This document shows positions 21,701 to 34,040 of a stretch of 64,000 nt of DNA, one piece after another (the stretch's first letter is position 1; each line of letters starts with the position of its first letter). The notes under the pieces were generated by a model. It did no database searches and was not told the DNA's origin. It saw only the letters and a list, made by a program, of their open reading frames with translations. The stretch spans positions 6,363,507-6,427,506 of the forward strand of contig OX345642.1 in assembly GCA_947044365.1 (NCBI GenBank), given 5' to 3'. The position numbers and the translations under genes were made by a program. Origin of the DNA: Petrosia ficiformis. Its lineage: Eukaryota; Porifera; Demospongiae; Haplosclerida; Petrosiidae.

Positions 21701-21997
21701 CTTTAGCTTTCTTTTAATAGATTGGGCGTGCTTTGACGTTTAGCGTTCACTGCGTCGTCAGCGAGATCGAGAGCTAGCTTGAGCCCCACCTAAATCTCCT
21801 GTCAAAATGCTGATTATGCAACTCAAACGAATGGCCTCAAAAGTACCTCTCTATGTCCTAGGCAGAATTAGTAATATTACAGAGACATTAATTATAATTA
21901 TTTTGGCAGAAAATATAGTGGTGATACTAAAACAAATGCCATATAGATCCATTTTACAGAAACTACAAGCCCCACCTGAAGCTCCGGCCCCACCCAT
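21701..21997. promoter_or_regulatory. Bidirectional promoter region GPT / 21998 gene
   Basis: Space between two divergent start codons. The part next to GPT (21710-21790) is the most G+C-rich in the neighbourhood, as expected of a shared promoter. A 90-codon upstream frame opens at 21807 on the plus strand and overlaps the 21998 start in another frame; it may act as an upstream ORF. Confidence 0.5.
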
Positions 21998-23125
21998 ATG
22001 CAGTTTCAACACTTCTCAGTTACCAACATGGAAACATGGACAATTGGCCATTGTTTGTGTATATCTCTCGTGTTTCTAGCAGGCCTGTTGCTACTAAAGT
22101 TTCTGTTCAAGGTAGCTAAGTATATATTCGTTATATTCAGAGACTATTTCGTTCTGTGGAATGTAGCATTCGGGGCTCATCCAACAAGACGTAACATCAG
22201 TCATCGAATGAGGCTCCATCCTTACGTATGTAATCCGCTATTACTGGACAAAATTTCATTTAATGAGCTGTTTACGTTTGGAAAAACAATGGTGGCCACA
22301 GACATAACAATTGACACGTTTAGAAAAACAGTACTGGCTTATAAGTATGTGATTATTTTCAGAGAGCGACTGGATGGTTCTCTCCGAGGCATGTGCTTGC
22401 TTGGAAAGGACACTGTTGATAAAAATGGTCAAAAATGCACCATTTTAAAAATGGGTCTAGCATTGTTTCATAACTATTACCAGGGGGGTCCATTTCTATA
22501 CTACATTCTATTGTATCATCTCATTCGAGAGAAGATGTTTCATCCACGAACACCTCTTTATGTCACAGCTAAACTCTTTAGTTACAAAAGCTATCTTGTA
22601 TTTGTCAACAGTATCAAGAAAGTTTATCCACGATATGATGAACCTATTCCTGACTTTGAAAGACAGATTTTAGATGACTTTGCTAAAACAGTTTGTTTTC
22701 CAAACGAAGTCTATTATCCAGAATCATTTGTTCTCGAAAGAGAATTAAGTAGCATGAAAACACATGTAGCGGTTTTAACTGAAAGAGATTTAGAAAATCC
22801 ACATATTCGATTCTTTGCGACACAAAATCCAGGATGGGAGAAGGGACATTGCATGTTCACCATTGCTGTAATCACCTGGTCTGATATATTATATGTCATT
22901 CTGAAGTCTCTAAGAAGAGCTATCAGAGCTCGTAAAGGTGACGATGATAGAATACAGCATAAGAATGCTGCTAAATTTCGAAATGTTTATAATCGTCAAT
23001 TGACTTACCAATCTCCAGAAGCCAAGTTCAAAGTTCATGAACACTATACAGTGGAAGATGGTAATGTAGTTTTACGAAAACCTATTAGTGACGATATATA
23101 TGTACCACCTGATGAAGATAGTTGA
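21998..23125 (+). CDS. Intronless membrane-anchored protein, function unknown (375 aa)
   Basis: Single uninterrupted reading frame, unusual in this intron-rich window. Residues about 20-48 are a strong hydrophobic segment (CISLVFLAGLLLLKFLFKVA), so a single N-terminal anchor with most of the protein on one side. The body has RERLDGSLRGMCLLGKD followed by KMGLALFHNYYQGGPFLYYI, an arrangement reminiscent of a GNAT-type acyltransferase core, but this is only a visual impression. The C-terminus is acidic (PPDEDS). The ATG at 21998 is the first in frame; another in-frame Met follows at residue 11 just before the hydrophobic segment. Its 3' end is 550 bases from the convergent DDX27 stop. Lack of introns could mean retroposition or lateral transfer. 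Confidence 0.75.
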   Translation: MQFQHFSVTNMETWTIGHCLCISLVFLAGLLLLKFLFKVAKYIFVIFRDYFVLWNVAFGAHPTRRNISHRMRLHPYVCNPLLLDKISFNELFTFGKTMVATDITIDTFRKTVLAYKYVIIFRERLDGSLRGMCLLGKDTVDKNGQKCTILKMGLALFHNYYQGGPFLYYILLYHLIREKMFHPRTPLYVTAKLFSYKSYLVFVNSIKKVYPRYDEPIPDFERQILDDFAKTVCFPNEVYYPESFVLERELSSMKTHVAVLTERDLENPHIRFFATQNPGWEKGHCMFTIAVITWSDILYVILKSLRRAIRARKGDDDRIQHKNAAKFRNVYNRQLTYQSPEAKFKVHEHYTVEDGNVVLRKPISDDIYVPPDEDS

Positions 23126-23674
23126 TAAACACTGATGTGATCACCATGGATACAGTGTCATTTGGAAAATTTAACAATTTGCAAATACTCCCTATTTAAT
23201 GTATTCAGCCACTTTGTGTAAAATACAACGCATCTCAGTGAGGCAATAATAATTGCCCTTCTTGAATACTAAATTTAGTTGCTTTCTGTACAAAATGGCC
23301 GATATCAAGGTATAGATTAGTGTTTGAACAAAATTAATTATTTTCCAAACGACAGTTTATTATTCATGGTCTTTTCAAGTGAAATTATAATTTTTTTAAA
23401 GTTTTTTGAATATTTTTTAATTGTTTACATATACTTTCTAAATAAGAAATAAATAAATGTTTTTTTGATAAAACAACAAGCCACTGACTATTATAATAAT
23501 TGTAATTAGTACACAAACTTGTACACCATATAAATTATGGTACATGTATTTTTCAGTTCAGAAATCTATTAATTTTTAAATGAAATTTGTTTGACAACAG
23601 ATTCTATTATTTTCGTTTATACCTGTTGTAAAGAAATAATTTTAATAAATTATGTATAATTATATTTAATAAAC
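23126..23674. other. Convergent 3' flanks
   Basis: AT-rich tail-to-tail spacer between the 21998 gene and DDX27, with AATAAATAAATG at about 23448 as a likely polyadenylation signal of the plus-strand gene. No other feature seen. Confidence 0.5.
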
Positions 23675-25890
23675 TCACCTTCTTTTTGATTTGAACCGAT
23701 TACCTTTCGGTTTCATAAGTACCTTAATTTTCTTATCAAGTTTTCTTGACTCAGTTCTCAAATTCTTCTCGGATGTTTTAATTACTGGTCTGGGCTTTGA
23801 TATACCTTAAATGGTAATGTATGGTAAGTAATTAATAGGGATCCTTCCGTTGTATGTGTTACTGTGCTTTGGGAAAGGTATTCTATAATGTCTTAGATCA
23901 TTCCAAACAAAAACGAGATATATAGAGAAAAAGTATCCCTATGATTGCTTTGTGGTGTCCAGCATTCAGTAATCATGGCTGACTTTATCATGCCTGAAAC
24001 ACAACAGCATAAATTTGTGATATCTACTCTCCTTACCTTTAAAGGATCTTGAAGAACTTTAGGAATATATTTCAGGTAGAATAGTTAGCTATTAGTTCCA
24101 GTTTCTACGTAAGCTACAAGCAGCTTTCTTCCTGCTGGTCTTTAGAGCTCGAGCACGCATTCTATTACGCGCCACAACATAATTAGGAGAATTCTTTGTC
24201 AAAGTTAACATGCGTGACTTTTACTTGCTATATGTAGCAGCCATCTTTGTTAGGAATGATATTAATCTATGGAATTTTGTACTACAATGTATGAAAACAT
24301 TTAGTAACATGTACACCAAATATGAATATGACAAAATGTCTGTGTCTGTCATCTAGCTTTTGAAATGTAATAATGAGCTTCCATTTTGTTTATATGTTAC
24401 ATGTACATACATGTACATACATGTACTATAGTATTGAGGTTTCTCTTTGCATTGCATTTAATGTAAGTCTGCACCTTTCTGGCTAAAAACATTCCCTCGA
24501 ATCCCTCCAATAATAAAAGTCTCTCTACTGGCCCTACTATAAATTACTCATGGTCAATTACAATTACTATTACTATAACTTCAACATTGAGATTGTATAT
24601 TACTATTACTAATACTATTACTTGACTGTCTATTACTATTGCTATAACTTCAACATTGAGATTGTATATTACTATTACTAATACTATTACTTGACTGTCT
24701 ATTACTATTGCTATAACTTCAACATTGAGATTGTATATTACTATTACTAATACTATTACTTGACTGTCTATTACTATTGCTATAACTTCAACATTGAGAT
24801 TGTATATTACTATTACTAATACTATTACTTGACTGTCTATTACTATTGCTATAACTTCAACATTGAGATTGTATATTACTATTACTAATACTATTACTTG
24901 ACTGTCTATTACTATTGCTATAACTTCAACATTGAGATTGTATATTACTATTACTAATACTATTACTTGACTGTCTATTACTATTGCTATAACTTCAACA
25001 TTGAGATTGTATATTACTATTACTAATACTATTACTTGACTGTCTATTACTATTGCTATAACTTCAACATTGAGATTGTATATTACTATTACTAATACTA
25101 TTACTTTACTGTCTATTACTATTACTATTACCTCAACATTGAGATTGTATATTACTATTACTAATACTATTACTGGACTGTCTATTACTATTGCTATAAC
25201 TTCAACATTGAGATTGTATATTACTATTACTAATACTATTACTTGACTGTCTATTACTATTGCTCATTAATATAAATATTTATTCTAAGTTCATTGATTG
25301 GGAATTTAGCGACTAGTCAGCCACCTTGTTTTAGTATAGCACACAGGATGCTTCCTGGACTGATTAAGTAGTTCCATTGAGTCACACTGGGCTCTAAGAT
25401 GGTAGAAGTCTTCTCTTTGATATGATGGTTCTTTCAAATTTGTTCTTTATTAATATTACTCATTACCTTTTACATTTACTATACCTCGATTACCTATTAC
25501 TATTATTATTATTATTATTACTAGTACCGTAATCTTTACTATTACTATTAATATTATTATTATTATTACTAGTACCGTAATCTTTAGTATTACTACTATT
25601 ACTATTACCATTATCTATTACTATCACCCCATGTCATAGGGTAATTCCATAGTTCACCTTTCTTGTGATTTCTGTCTATCTCAACTTCACTCAATCTTTT
25701 AACTTTTTTAGCTCTTTTTGTTACTCTCTTGGAATACTCCATATCTCTTCGTGCTGTCTTCTCTTCGGGCTGCAAAAAATTAATACAATGTGTAATATTA
25801 TCCAAGTGTTATACATGATTATCCCTCAGCTTAGTGCAGGAGGGATTCTGCAAGCTGTGTGTGTGTGTGTGTGTATGTGTGTGTGTGTGT

Positions 25891-25921
<31 letters not shown>

Positions 25922-28900
25922 AAATGTCAATGATCACTGCTACTTGAAAATCAGACACTTCACACTTGGAACTTACATGTACATGTACACTCCAAACTTT
26001 CCACACAGCAACCAATGGACATACATGCATAAAAATGTATGTGTACATGTACATGTATACTCCACAGCAATCAATGGCTTAACATACATGTACATGTATA
26101 ATCTATAGTAACCAATGGGTTAACATACAATGTACATGCACACTCCATAGCAACCAATGGGTTAACTTAACATACAATGTACATGTACATGTACACTCCA
26201 TAGCAACCAATGGGTTAACATACAGTGTACATGTACTTTCCATAGCAACCAATGGGTTAACATACACATGTACAATGTACATGTACACTCCATAGCAACC
26301 AATAGATTAACATACATGTACATGTACTCTCTATAGTGGCTAAGCATATATTGACATAGACAGAATGCATTATTCTAGTTCCACTTACTGTTTCTATTTT
26401 CTTGCTCTTTTTACTTTCAGGCACATTGTCATTGTCCGCTGAAATAATAAAATGATTTTCTTCATGAAAAATTATAATCACTTTTAGAAAAGATTAGTTA
26501 TCATGCGTACATGTACCAAGGATATCCCAGGTAGTCCCAAGTGAAGGGAACCCACTGATCCTGGAATACTAAGTATCCTAGGATACCAAGGACATCCCAG
26601 GTAGTCCCAAGTGAGGGGAACCCACTGATCCTGGAATACTAAGTATCCTAGGATATCAAGGATATCCCAGGTAGTCCCAAGCGAGGGGAACCCAGTGATC
26701 CTGGAATACCACATGTAAGTATCCCAGGATACCAAGGATATCCCAGGTAGACCCAAGTGAGGTGAACCCACTAATCCTGGAGTATGTTATGCTGTTTAAC
26801 TGTTATATCCAAACTCAAGTAGTAGATGACTCCATTATTTTATTTCTTCATCTTACCAGCTCCTCTTTTTTTCCCGCTTCCATTATTCTCTTGAAACCAC
26901 ACACGAGGAGGACGACTATATATCTCCTTTTCATGTACTATCATATTCTTAGCTTTGTTCATTTCCATTTCAGTAACACGTAACTAAAAACATTATATTT
27001 ATAATTAATGGATGTACAGTACATGTAATTGTGGATGATACTACGTGTACATGTAATTGTGGATGATACTACATGTACATGTAATTGTGGATGATACTAC
27101 GTGTACATGTACATGTATTTGAGGATGATACTACATGTACATGTACATGTAATTGTGGATGATACTACATGTACATGTATTTGAGGATGATACTAATGTA
27201 CATGTACATGTACATGTAATTGAGGATGATACTACATGTACATGTGTATGATACTATGGGCCATTAGGTATATAATACGTTTGTTAATGTACTTGATACA
27301 TTTGCCGTTCAGTAAGATGAACTAATACTCCTCCTAGATATCTAGTTTTTTTGTGTTATTATACAAATGGCTGAATAGTGTTCAAAGGTAGAAATTTGAA
27401 GATGGAGTGGCTCTATTTGAACATGTACATGTACATCATACATGTACATGTACATCATACATGTACATGTATGATGTACAGATCATATCTAATCTACGTG
27501 TACTACCATTACACAACTACATGTACAGTATATATACATGTACATATATGAGCTGAAAAAACAATCAAAAAGAACCGCAACTAGAGAGCAGATCAAATAC
27601 ACATGTACATGTATCCATACACACCTCTTTCTCTTCCTCCTCCTGTTTCATTATCTCTGCTATCTCATTCTCAATAGACTTTATCTTCTCTTTATACTTC
27701 TCAACCACACTAGGAGATACTACTCTACTCTTTGGGGGAACTTTTGCCTGTTTTACTACCTCCTTCAATACCTTCCGACCTTTCTCTCCGACTAGTGTAA
27801 CAGACCTGTTAAGAATTAGGTAATTAATATAAACACTCAACATTTGGCCATTTTATATAATAACACAACTAAATTAGGTATCTCGGTGAAGTAGTATTGC
27901 TATAACTACATGTACATGTACATGTACATGTATAACTAAAACCCCTTTTAGTAAGGTATTATGACTTTTAGTTAGCTAAACTATAGCTAAATTACAAGTC
28001 TATTAAAATAACTACATGTACACGTACATGTATAACTAAAACCCCTTTTAGTAAGGTATTATGACTTTTAGTTAGCTAAACTATAGCTAAATTACAAGTC
28101 TATTAAAATAACTACATGTACATGTACATGTACATGTATAACTAAAACCCCTTTTAGTAAGGTATTATGACTTTTAGTTAGCTAAACTATAACTAAATTA
28201 CAAGTCTATTACAATAACTACATGTATAACTAACTAATGGCCAATAATGGATAGTTAACTAAAACTAGAACCGGTTTTAGTAAGCCTAATATTATTTGGT
28301 TACCTGTATTTATAACTAAATTGCATGAAGTGATCATTATTGTCATACTAAAACAATACTACAGTGGACTAATACAATGTACATGTATCTCATTAAATAT
28401 TCATATTCATATTACACATCGTGTACTAATTTTAGCGATTATTATGACAATGTACATGTACATGTATATGTACATTATGATAATGTAAATGTACATGCGA
28501 CATGTAAACCAGGATAATGTAAATGTACATGTACATGTACATGTAAAATGTGCATGTGCATGTACATGTACGGTACATTATGATTATACTGTACCTACTG
28601 TATACATGTATGTATTGTACATGTACATGTATATACCTTCCACTCCTCCCTGCTCTAGCAGTCCTCCCAACTCTATGTATATACTGTTTAAGTGTAGGTG
28701 GCATACTGAAATTGAGAACAGTTTTCACTCTCTCAATATCTAATCCTCTGGCTGCAAGATCTGTTGCTAACAACATTTCAACTTCTCCATCTTTAAATTT
28801 CTTGAGTGATTCTAAACGCTTCATATAATCAAAGAAAAGTAGTTTCAGGATAAAACTATTCTTTCCATATACATGTACATGTACATGTATGGGTATAATA

Positions 28901-31900
28901 ATACTATATGCATAATTATACATAGTGTTTAATACACTACCTGTGACATGTACATGTATTTATACTGTACATACATGTACATGTACATGTACAATGTACA
29001 TATGCTATGTGGCGACATGTACATGTATATACATTGTACATGTACGTGTACAATTTGTATATAATTACATGTAAGTTGACTACATGTATGTTGTCTACAT
29101 GTATATGTACATGTGTATATGTGTACATGTACACGTATTACCTGTATTTGTGTTAGACTTCCATGTAGTTCAGCAGCCTTTATACCAAGTAGACCAAATA
29201 TAATTCTAATTCTATGAGCTAATCGTTTAGTTGGAAGGAAAATCAAACAATGTTCTTTAAAAGAACGACTGCAAAGTGCTATAGAGAGTAGTATAATATA
29301 TTATACACATGTATGTAGTAATGAATTGTATGACACGTACAGAATACACATTATGATGTCACTACATGAGCAGTGATCTACCAGCAATGATTGTATGACA
29401 CAAGATTACACATTATTACACATTATGATGTCACTACATGAGCAATATAAGTACAAGTACCGGTAATGATTGTATGACAGATGATTACACATTATGATGT
29501 CACTACATGAGCAGTATAAGTACAAGTACCAGCAATGATTGTATGAGACAAGATTACACATTATTACACATTATGATGTCACTACATGAGCAATATAAGT
29601 ACAAGTACCGGTAATGATTGTATGACAGAAGATTACACATTATGATGTCACTACATGAGCAGTATAAGTAGTAATGATTATATAACAGAAGATTACACAT
29701 TATGATGTCACTACTAATGTAATAACATCATTAATAACTAATATTATAGTACCAGTAATAATAGCCTCTCTTTCATTTTCTTTAGTTGGTCTAATTCTTA
29801 TAAATTCTTGATGAAGGTTATCGGCAGTATCTCTATTACTATCAACAAATATCCTCACTGGCTGATTAAGACTAAGACGAGCCAATTCCTCAACCTATAA
29901 TTAATAATTTATTAATCCACATAATATTATATATATATTAATGAGATTCATAGTTTCACACATGTAAATGTACCCACGAAATAATTTCTATCACATCCAT
30001 TCCACCATTTTGTACAGGAAGTCAAAATGAAATTTGGTATCCAGGAAGAGCTATTATTAAGCTTCTTCTTTCATTGATGTCCTGTACAGAATTATGGAAT
30101 GACGAGTGATTGAATAAAAATACAGTCAAGTATATTATATATATTATATATAATAATTACTTAATCATGAATTACACTGCAACATGTCATGTACATGTAC
30201 CTCATCTGTCATAGTAGCTGAAAAAAGCAATGTTTGACGACTAACAGGACAGAGTCTGATAATCTCATTCATCTGATCCATGAAGTGTTCATCCAATATC
30301 CTACACAAATGGAGAGAGAGAGAGAGAGAGAGAAAGGGAGAGCTAAAGTCTGTTCACATTCACAATGACCTCAAAATTATGATGTAATGACTTACGTATG
30401 TACATGTAATATAGTGTATAGTTTAATGTCATAAGATTAATACATGACTATACTGTAACTCAATAATGAAGCAATGGATTGAAATTTGAAATACACAAAT
30501 AAGAATGGGAAGGATAATTGTATTATGAAAATGGTACAGGAAAACATATCACTACTCCTTCCAAACTTTGTACATTATTGTACTGCATTGTACTGCATTG
30601 TACTGTATTGTACTGTATTGTACTGTATTGTACTGTATTGTACTGCATTGTACTATACTGTATTGTACTGTACTGTATTGTACTGTACAGTACTATATTG
30701 TATTGTACTGTATTGTACTGTATTGTACTGTATTGTACTGTATTGTACTGTACAGTACTGTATTGTATTGTACTGTACTGTACAGTACTATATTGTACTG
30801 TACTGTACAGTACTATATTGTATTGTACAGTACTGTATTGTACTGTACTGTACAGTACTGTATTGTACTGTACTGTACAGTACTGTATTGTACTGTATTG
30901 TACTGTATTGTACTGTACTGTACAGTACTGTATTGTACTGTACTGTACAGTACTGTATTGTACTGTATTGTACTGTACTGTACAGTACTGTATTGTACTG
31001 TATTGTACTGTATTACATGTCACAGTACAGTACATGTAGCTTAACGTAGCATACGTCAGTTGATTATACATGTGTACCTGTCAGCTTCATCTAAAACAAG
31101 AATTTCAATTGTTTGAAGACTAAAAGAAGGAGTATTGTGTAAATGATCTACCAAACGACCAGGAGTTGCTACAATAATATCTGGTTTCCTCCTCAGAGCT
31201 GCCTCTTGACTCTTGCTTTCAAGACCACCTACAGTACATGCACATGTACATATATCAATTAAAAGAGGATTCCATTTCGCTATATACATGTACATGTACT
31301 TCATCATGTACATGTACATGTATATACATGTACGTACATGTACACTCCAGTTAGTATACATATTCTTGATAAAGTGCTTCTTTGATGTTCTGACTACTGA
31401 CTATACAGTACATGTACATGTATATATTAAATTTTGAAGTAAGTTTCCAATTAATAGCTAGAAGAGTATTATCCTAGATTGTAGATGTATATTAGTGATA
31501 TCATGTTTATAACTTACCAACTGCTAAACATATTTCAATATTAGTATATTGAGCCAATGCCTTACCAACAGAATGAACCTACAAAAAAGTGAATAGTACA
31601 TATGTATGTACATGTACATGTTTACTATGTACACAATATACATCCAATACATGCACATATGCAAATGTACATGTACACATACATGTATACATGTACATGT
31701 ACATGTAAAGTAGACTCAGTAATTTGTTTCACATGTACAGTAATGTACACATGTGTCTTTTCAACAGTGTCATCCAAATTGTTAATTTGTCTAAGTTCAT
31801 AATACACCATGTACATGTACATGTACCTGTATAGCTAATTCTCTGGTAGGTAACAGAATCAAAACACGAGATATTCTAAAACGTAGAGGTCGATAAAGAA

Positions 31901-34004
31901 GACGCTCCAATATAGGCAACATAAAGGCTCCGGTTTTCCCTAATGTCATTAAAAATAAAATATAAATATATTTCAAAATCAATAATAATAACAACATTTA
32001 AAGTACATGTACATGTATAAAACATAAGATACATGTACATGTAGATGAGTATACATGTATGTACATGTAAATGTATATATGTATATATACATGTACATGT
32101 ACAATAGATGCACGTACAGTAGGTACATGTACATGTACAAGTAAATGTATAGATATATGTACATGTATATATATGTATATCTACAGTGTACATGTACATG
32201 TACATGTACAATAGATGCATGTAGGTACATGTACAAGTAAATGTATAGATACATGTATATGTACATGTACATCTACATCTACAGTGTACATGTACAGTAC
32301 ATGTACATGTATGTACTGTACTGCACTGATAGATATTAAACAAGATAATTTCTCAGAGCTAAACTGTCTAAACTGTCAAGATTGCATGATACATGTATAA
32401 TGTATGATGTAATGCAGTGAAGGGTTACATGAAGAAGCAAATTAATTAAACAATGGAAATACTTAAATGACACATACCAGTTCCTGTAGCAGCACAAGAA
32501 CAAATATCCTTTCCCATGAGTGCTAGCGGAATAGTACGAGCTTGAACTGGAGTAGGTGTAGTGAACCCTACTGTAGTAACTGCCTATAATAAATAGTAAA
32601 TACGTGTATATTGATTGGTCCCAGTATACAATGTATATGTACATGTACAAGTACAAAATAATCGTAATATTACCAGTACCAGTAATACATGTACAATGTA
32701 CATGTACATCAATATCACATAACATTATGGGTCCCATTATACTAAAGCAATATTATGGGTCCCAGTAATAAATCAATATCATATAACACAATGGTTCCTA
32801 GTAGTGAATCAATATTATGGGCCTAAGAACTAATTAATAATATGACTCCCAGTACATATAATCTTACTCTTAATAAAGGACGAGATAGGTTCATATCTGT
32901 GAATGCAATGTCATTAGATAATGGAGGTGGTTGGGAGAAAAATGCTTCTTTCTCTCTCTTCTGTGAAAAGAAAAATATATTATATCATTTACTACAAAAT
33001 AGTCAGTGATCCATTTCACAGTACATGTACATGTATATAAACATGGTGTATGTGTGTACATATACATATACATGTACATGTAGCTGTACAACACAGCTAC
33101 ATGTACATGTACTTGTGTAGTCATGTACATGTTCACTGTACATGTAGTCTGTATTACATGTATGTGTTTGCATGTACACATGTACAAGTACATGTACTTA
33201 TTGTAATACATGTACATGTACACGTACATTGTATATATGCACATGTACATTGTACATGTCTATACAACACATCTACATGTGCTCATGTAGTCGCGTACAT
33301 GTACTTGTAGTATACATGTATATTTCCATGTACACGTACATATAACAGAATGTACACATCTTAATACATACATGTAGTACATTGTACATGTACATGTGTG
33401 TACATGTACACATGGCCCCACATGTAAATCAATATGTACCTTTGTATCATCTTCATCTTCACTATCTTCAGAATTACTCATTTCTATAATATAAAAAAAG
33501 AAGTATCGCTTTGTGATGACCATTTCATCATCACAGATGACTTTCTCATGTAACTATAACAACCTACAATGTACATGTACATGTACATGTACCTTCATTA
33601 AACTCAGTTTCTAAATGACTTTGAATCTCCTCTGAATTTGCTTTCTCAACTCTTTTCTCCTCTTTTTCTCTTTCTTTCTGTATTAAAATACACATGTACA
33701 CATACATGTACAATGTCCATGAAAACATTGTATGTCCATGTACATGTACATGTACATGTACATGAAGATTTAATTAGTTTCAGCTTTCAAGAGCCAGTGT
33801 AATTATATGTGTATGTTGTAATACGTATGTGTATATGTATGTATACATGTATACATTGACATACACATGTATACATACATGTATACGTCAATGTATCGGT
33901 CATATATTCATGTACATGTACATGTACCTGAAGTTTTCTCATTTCTCTAGCTCGAGTAATTTTAGCATCCAAGGTAGTGAAGGAGGAAGAGTTATTATCC
34001 TACA

Positions 34005-34040
<36 letters not shown>

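Noticed and set aside
21807..22079. 90-codon plus-strand frame
   Set aside because: It overlaps the start of the much longer 21998 frame in a different phase and has no recognisable domain; kept only as a possible upstream ORF.
24548..25265. Regularly spaced repeats resembling a CRISPR array
   Set aside because: The whole 69-bp unit is repeated, with no unique spacers, inside an intron of an animal gene.
30486..31071. Overlapping frames of 158-187 codons on both strands
   Set aside because: They derive from a TACTGTATTG short repeat that has no stop codon in most frames.
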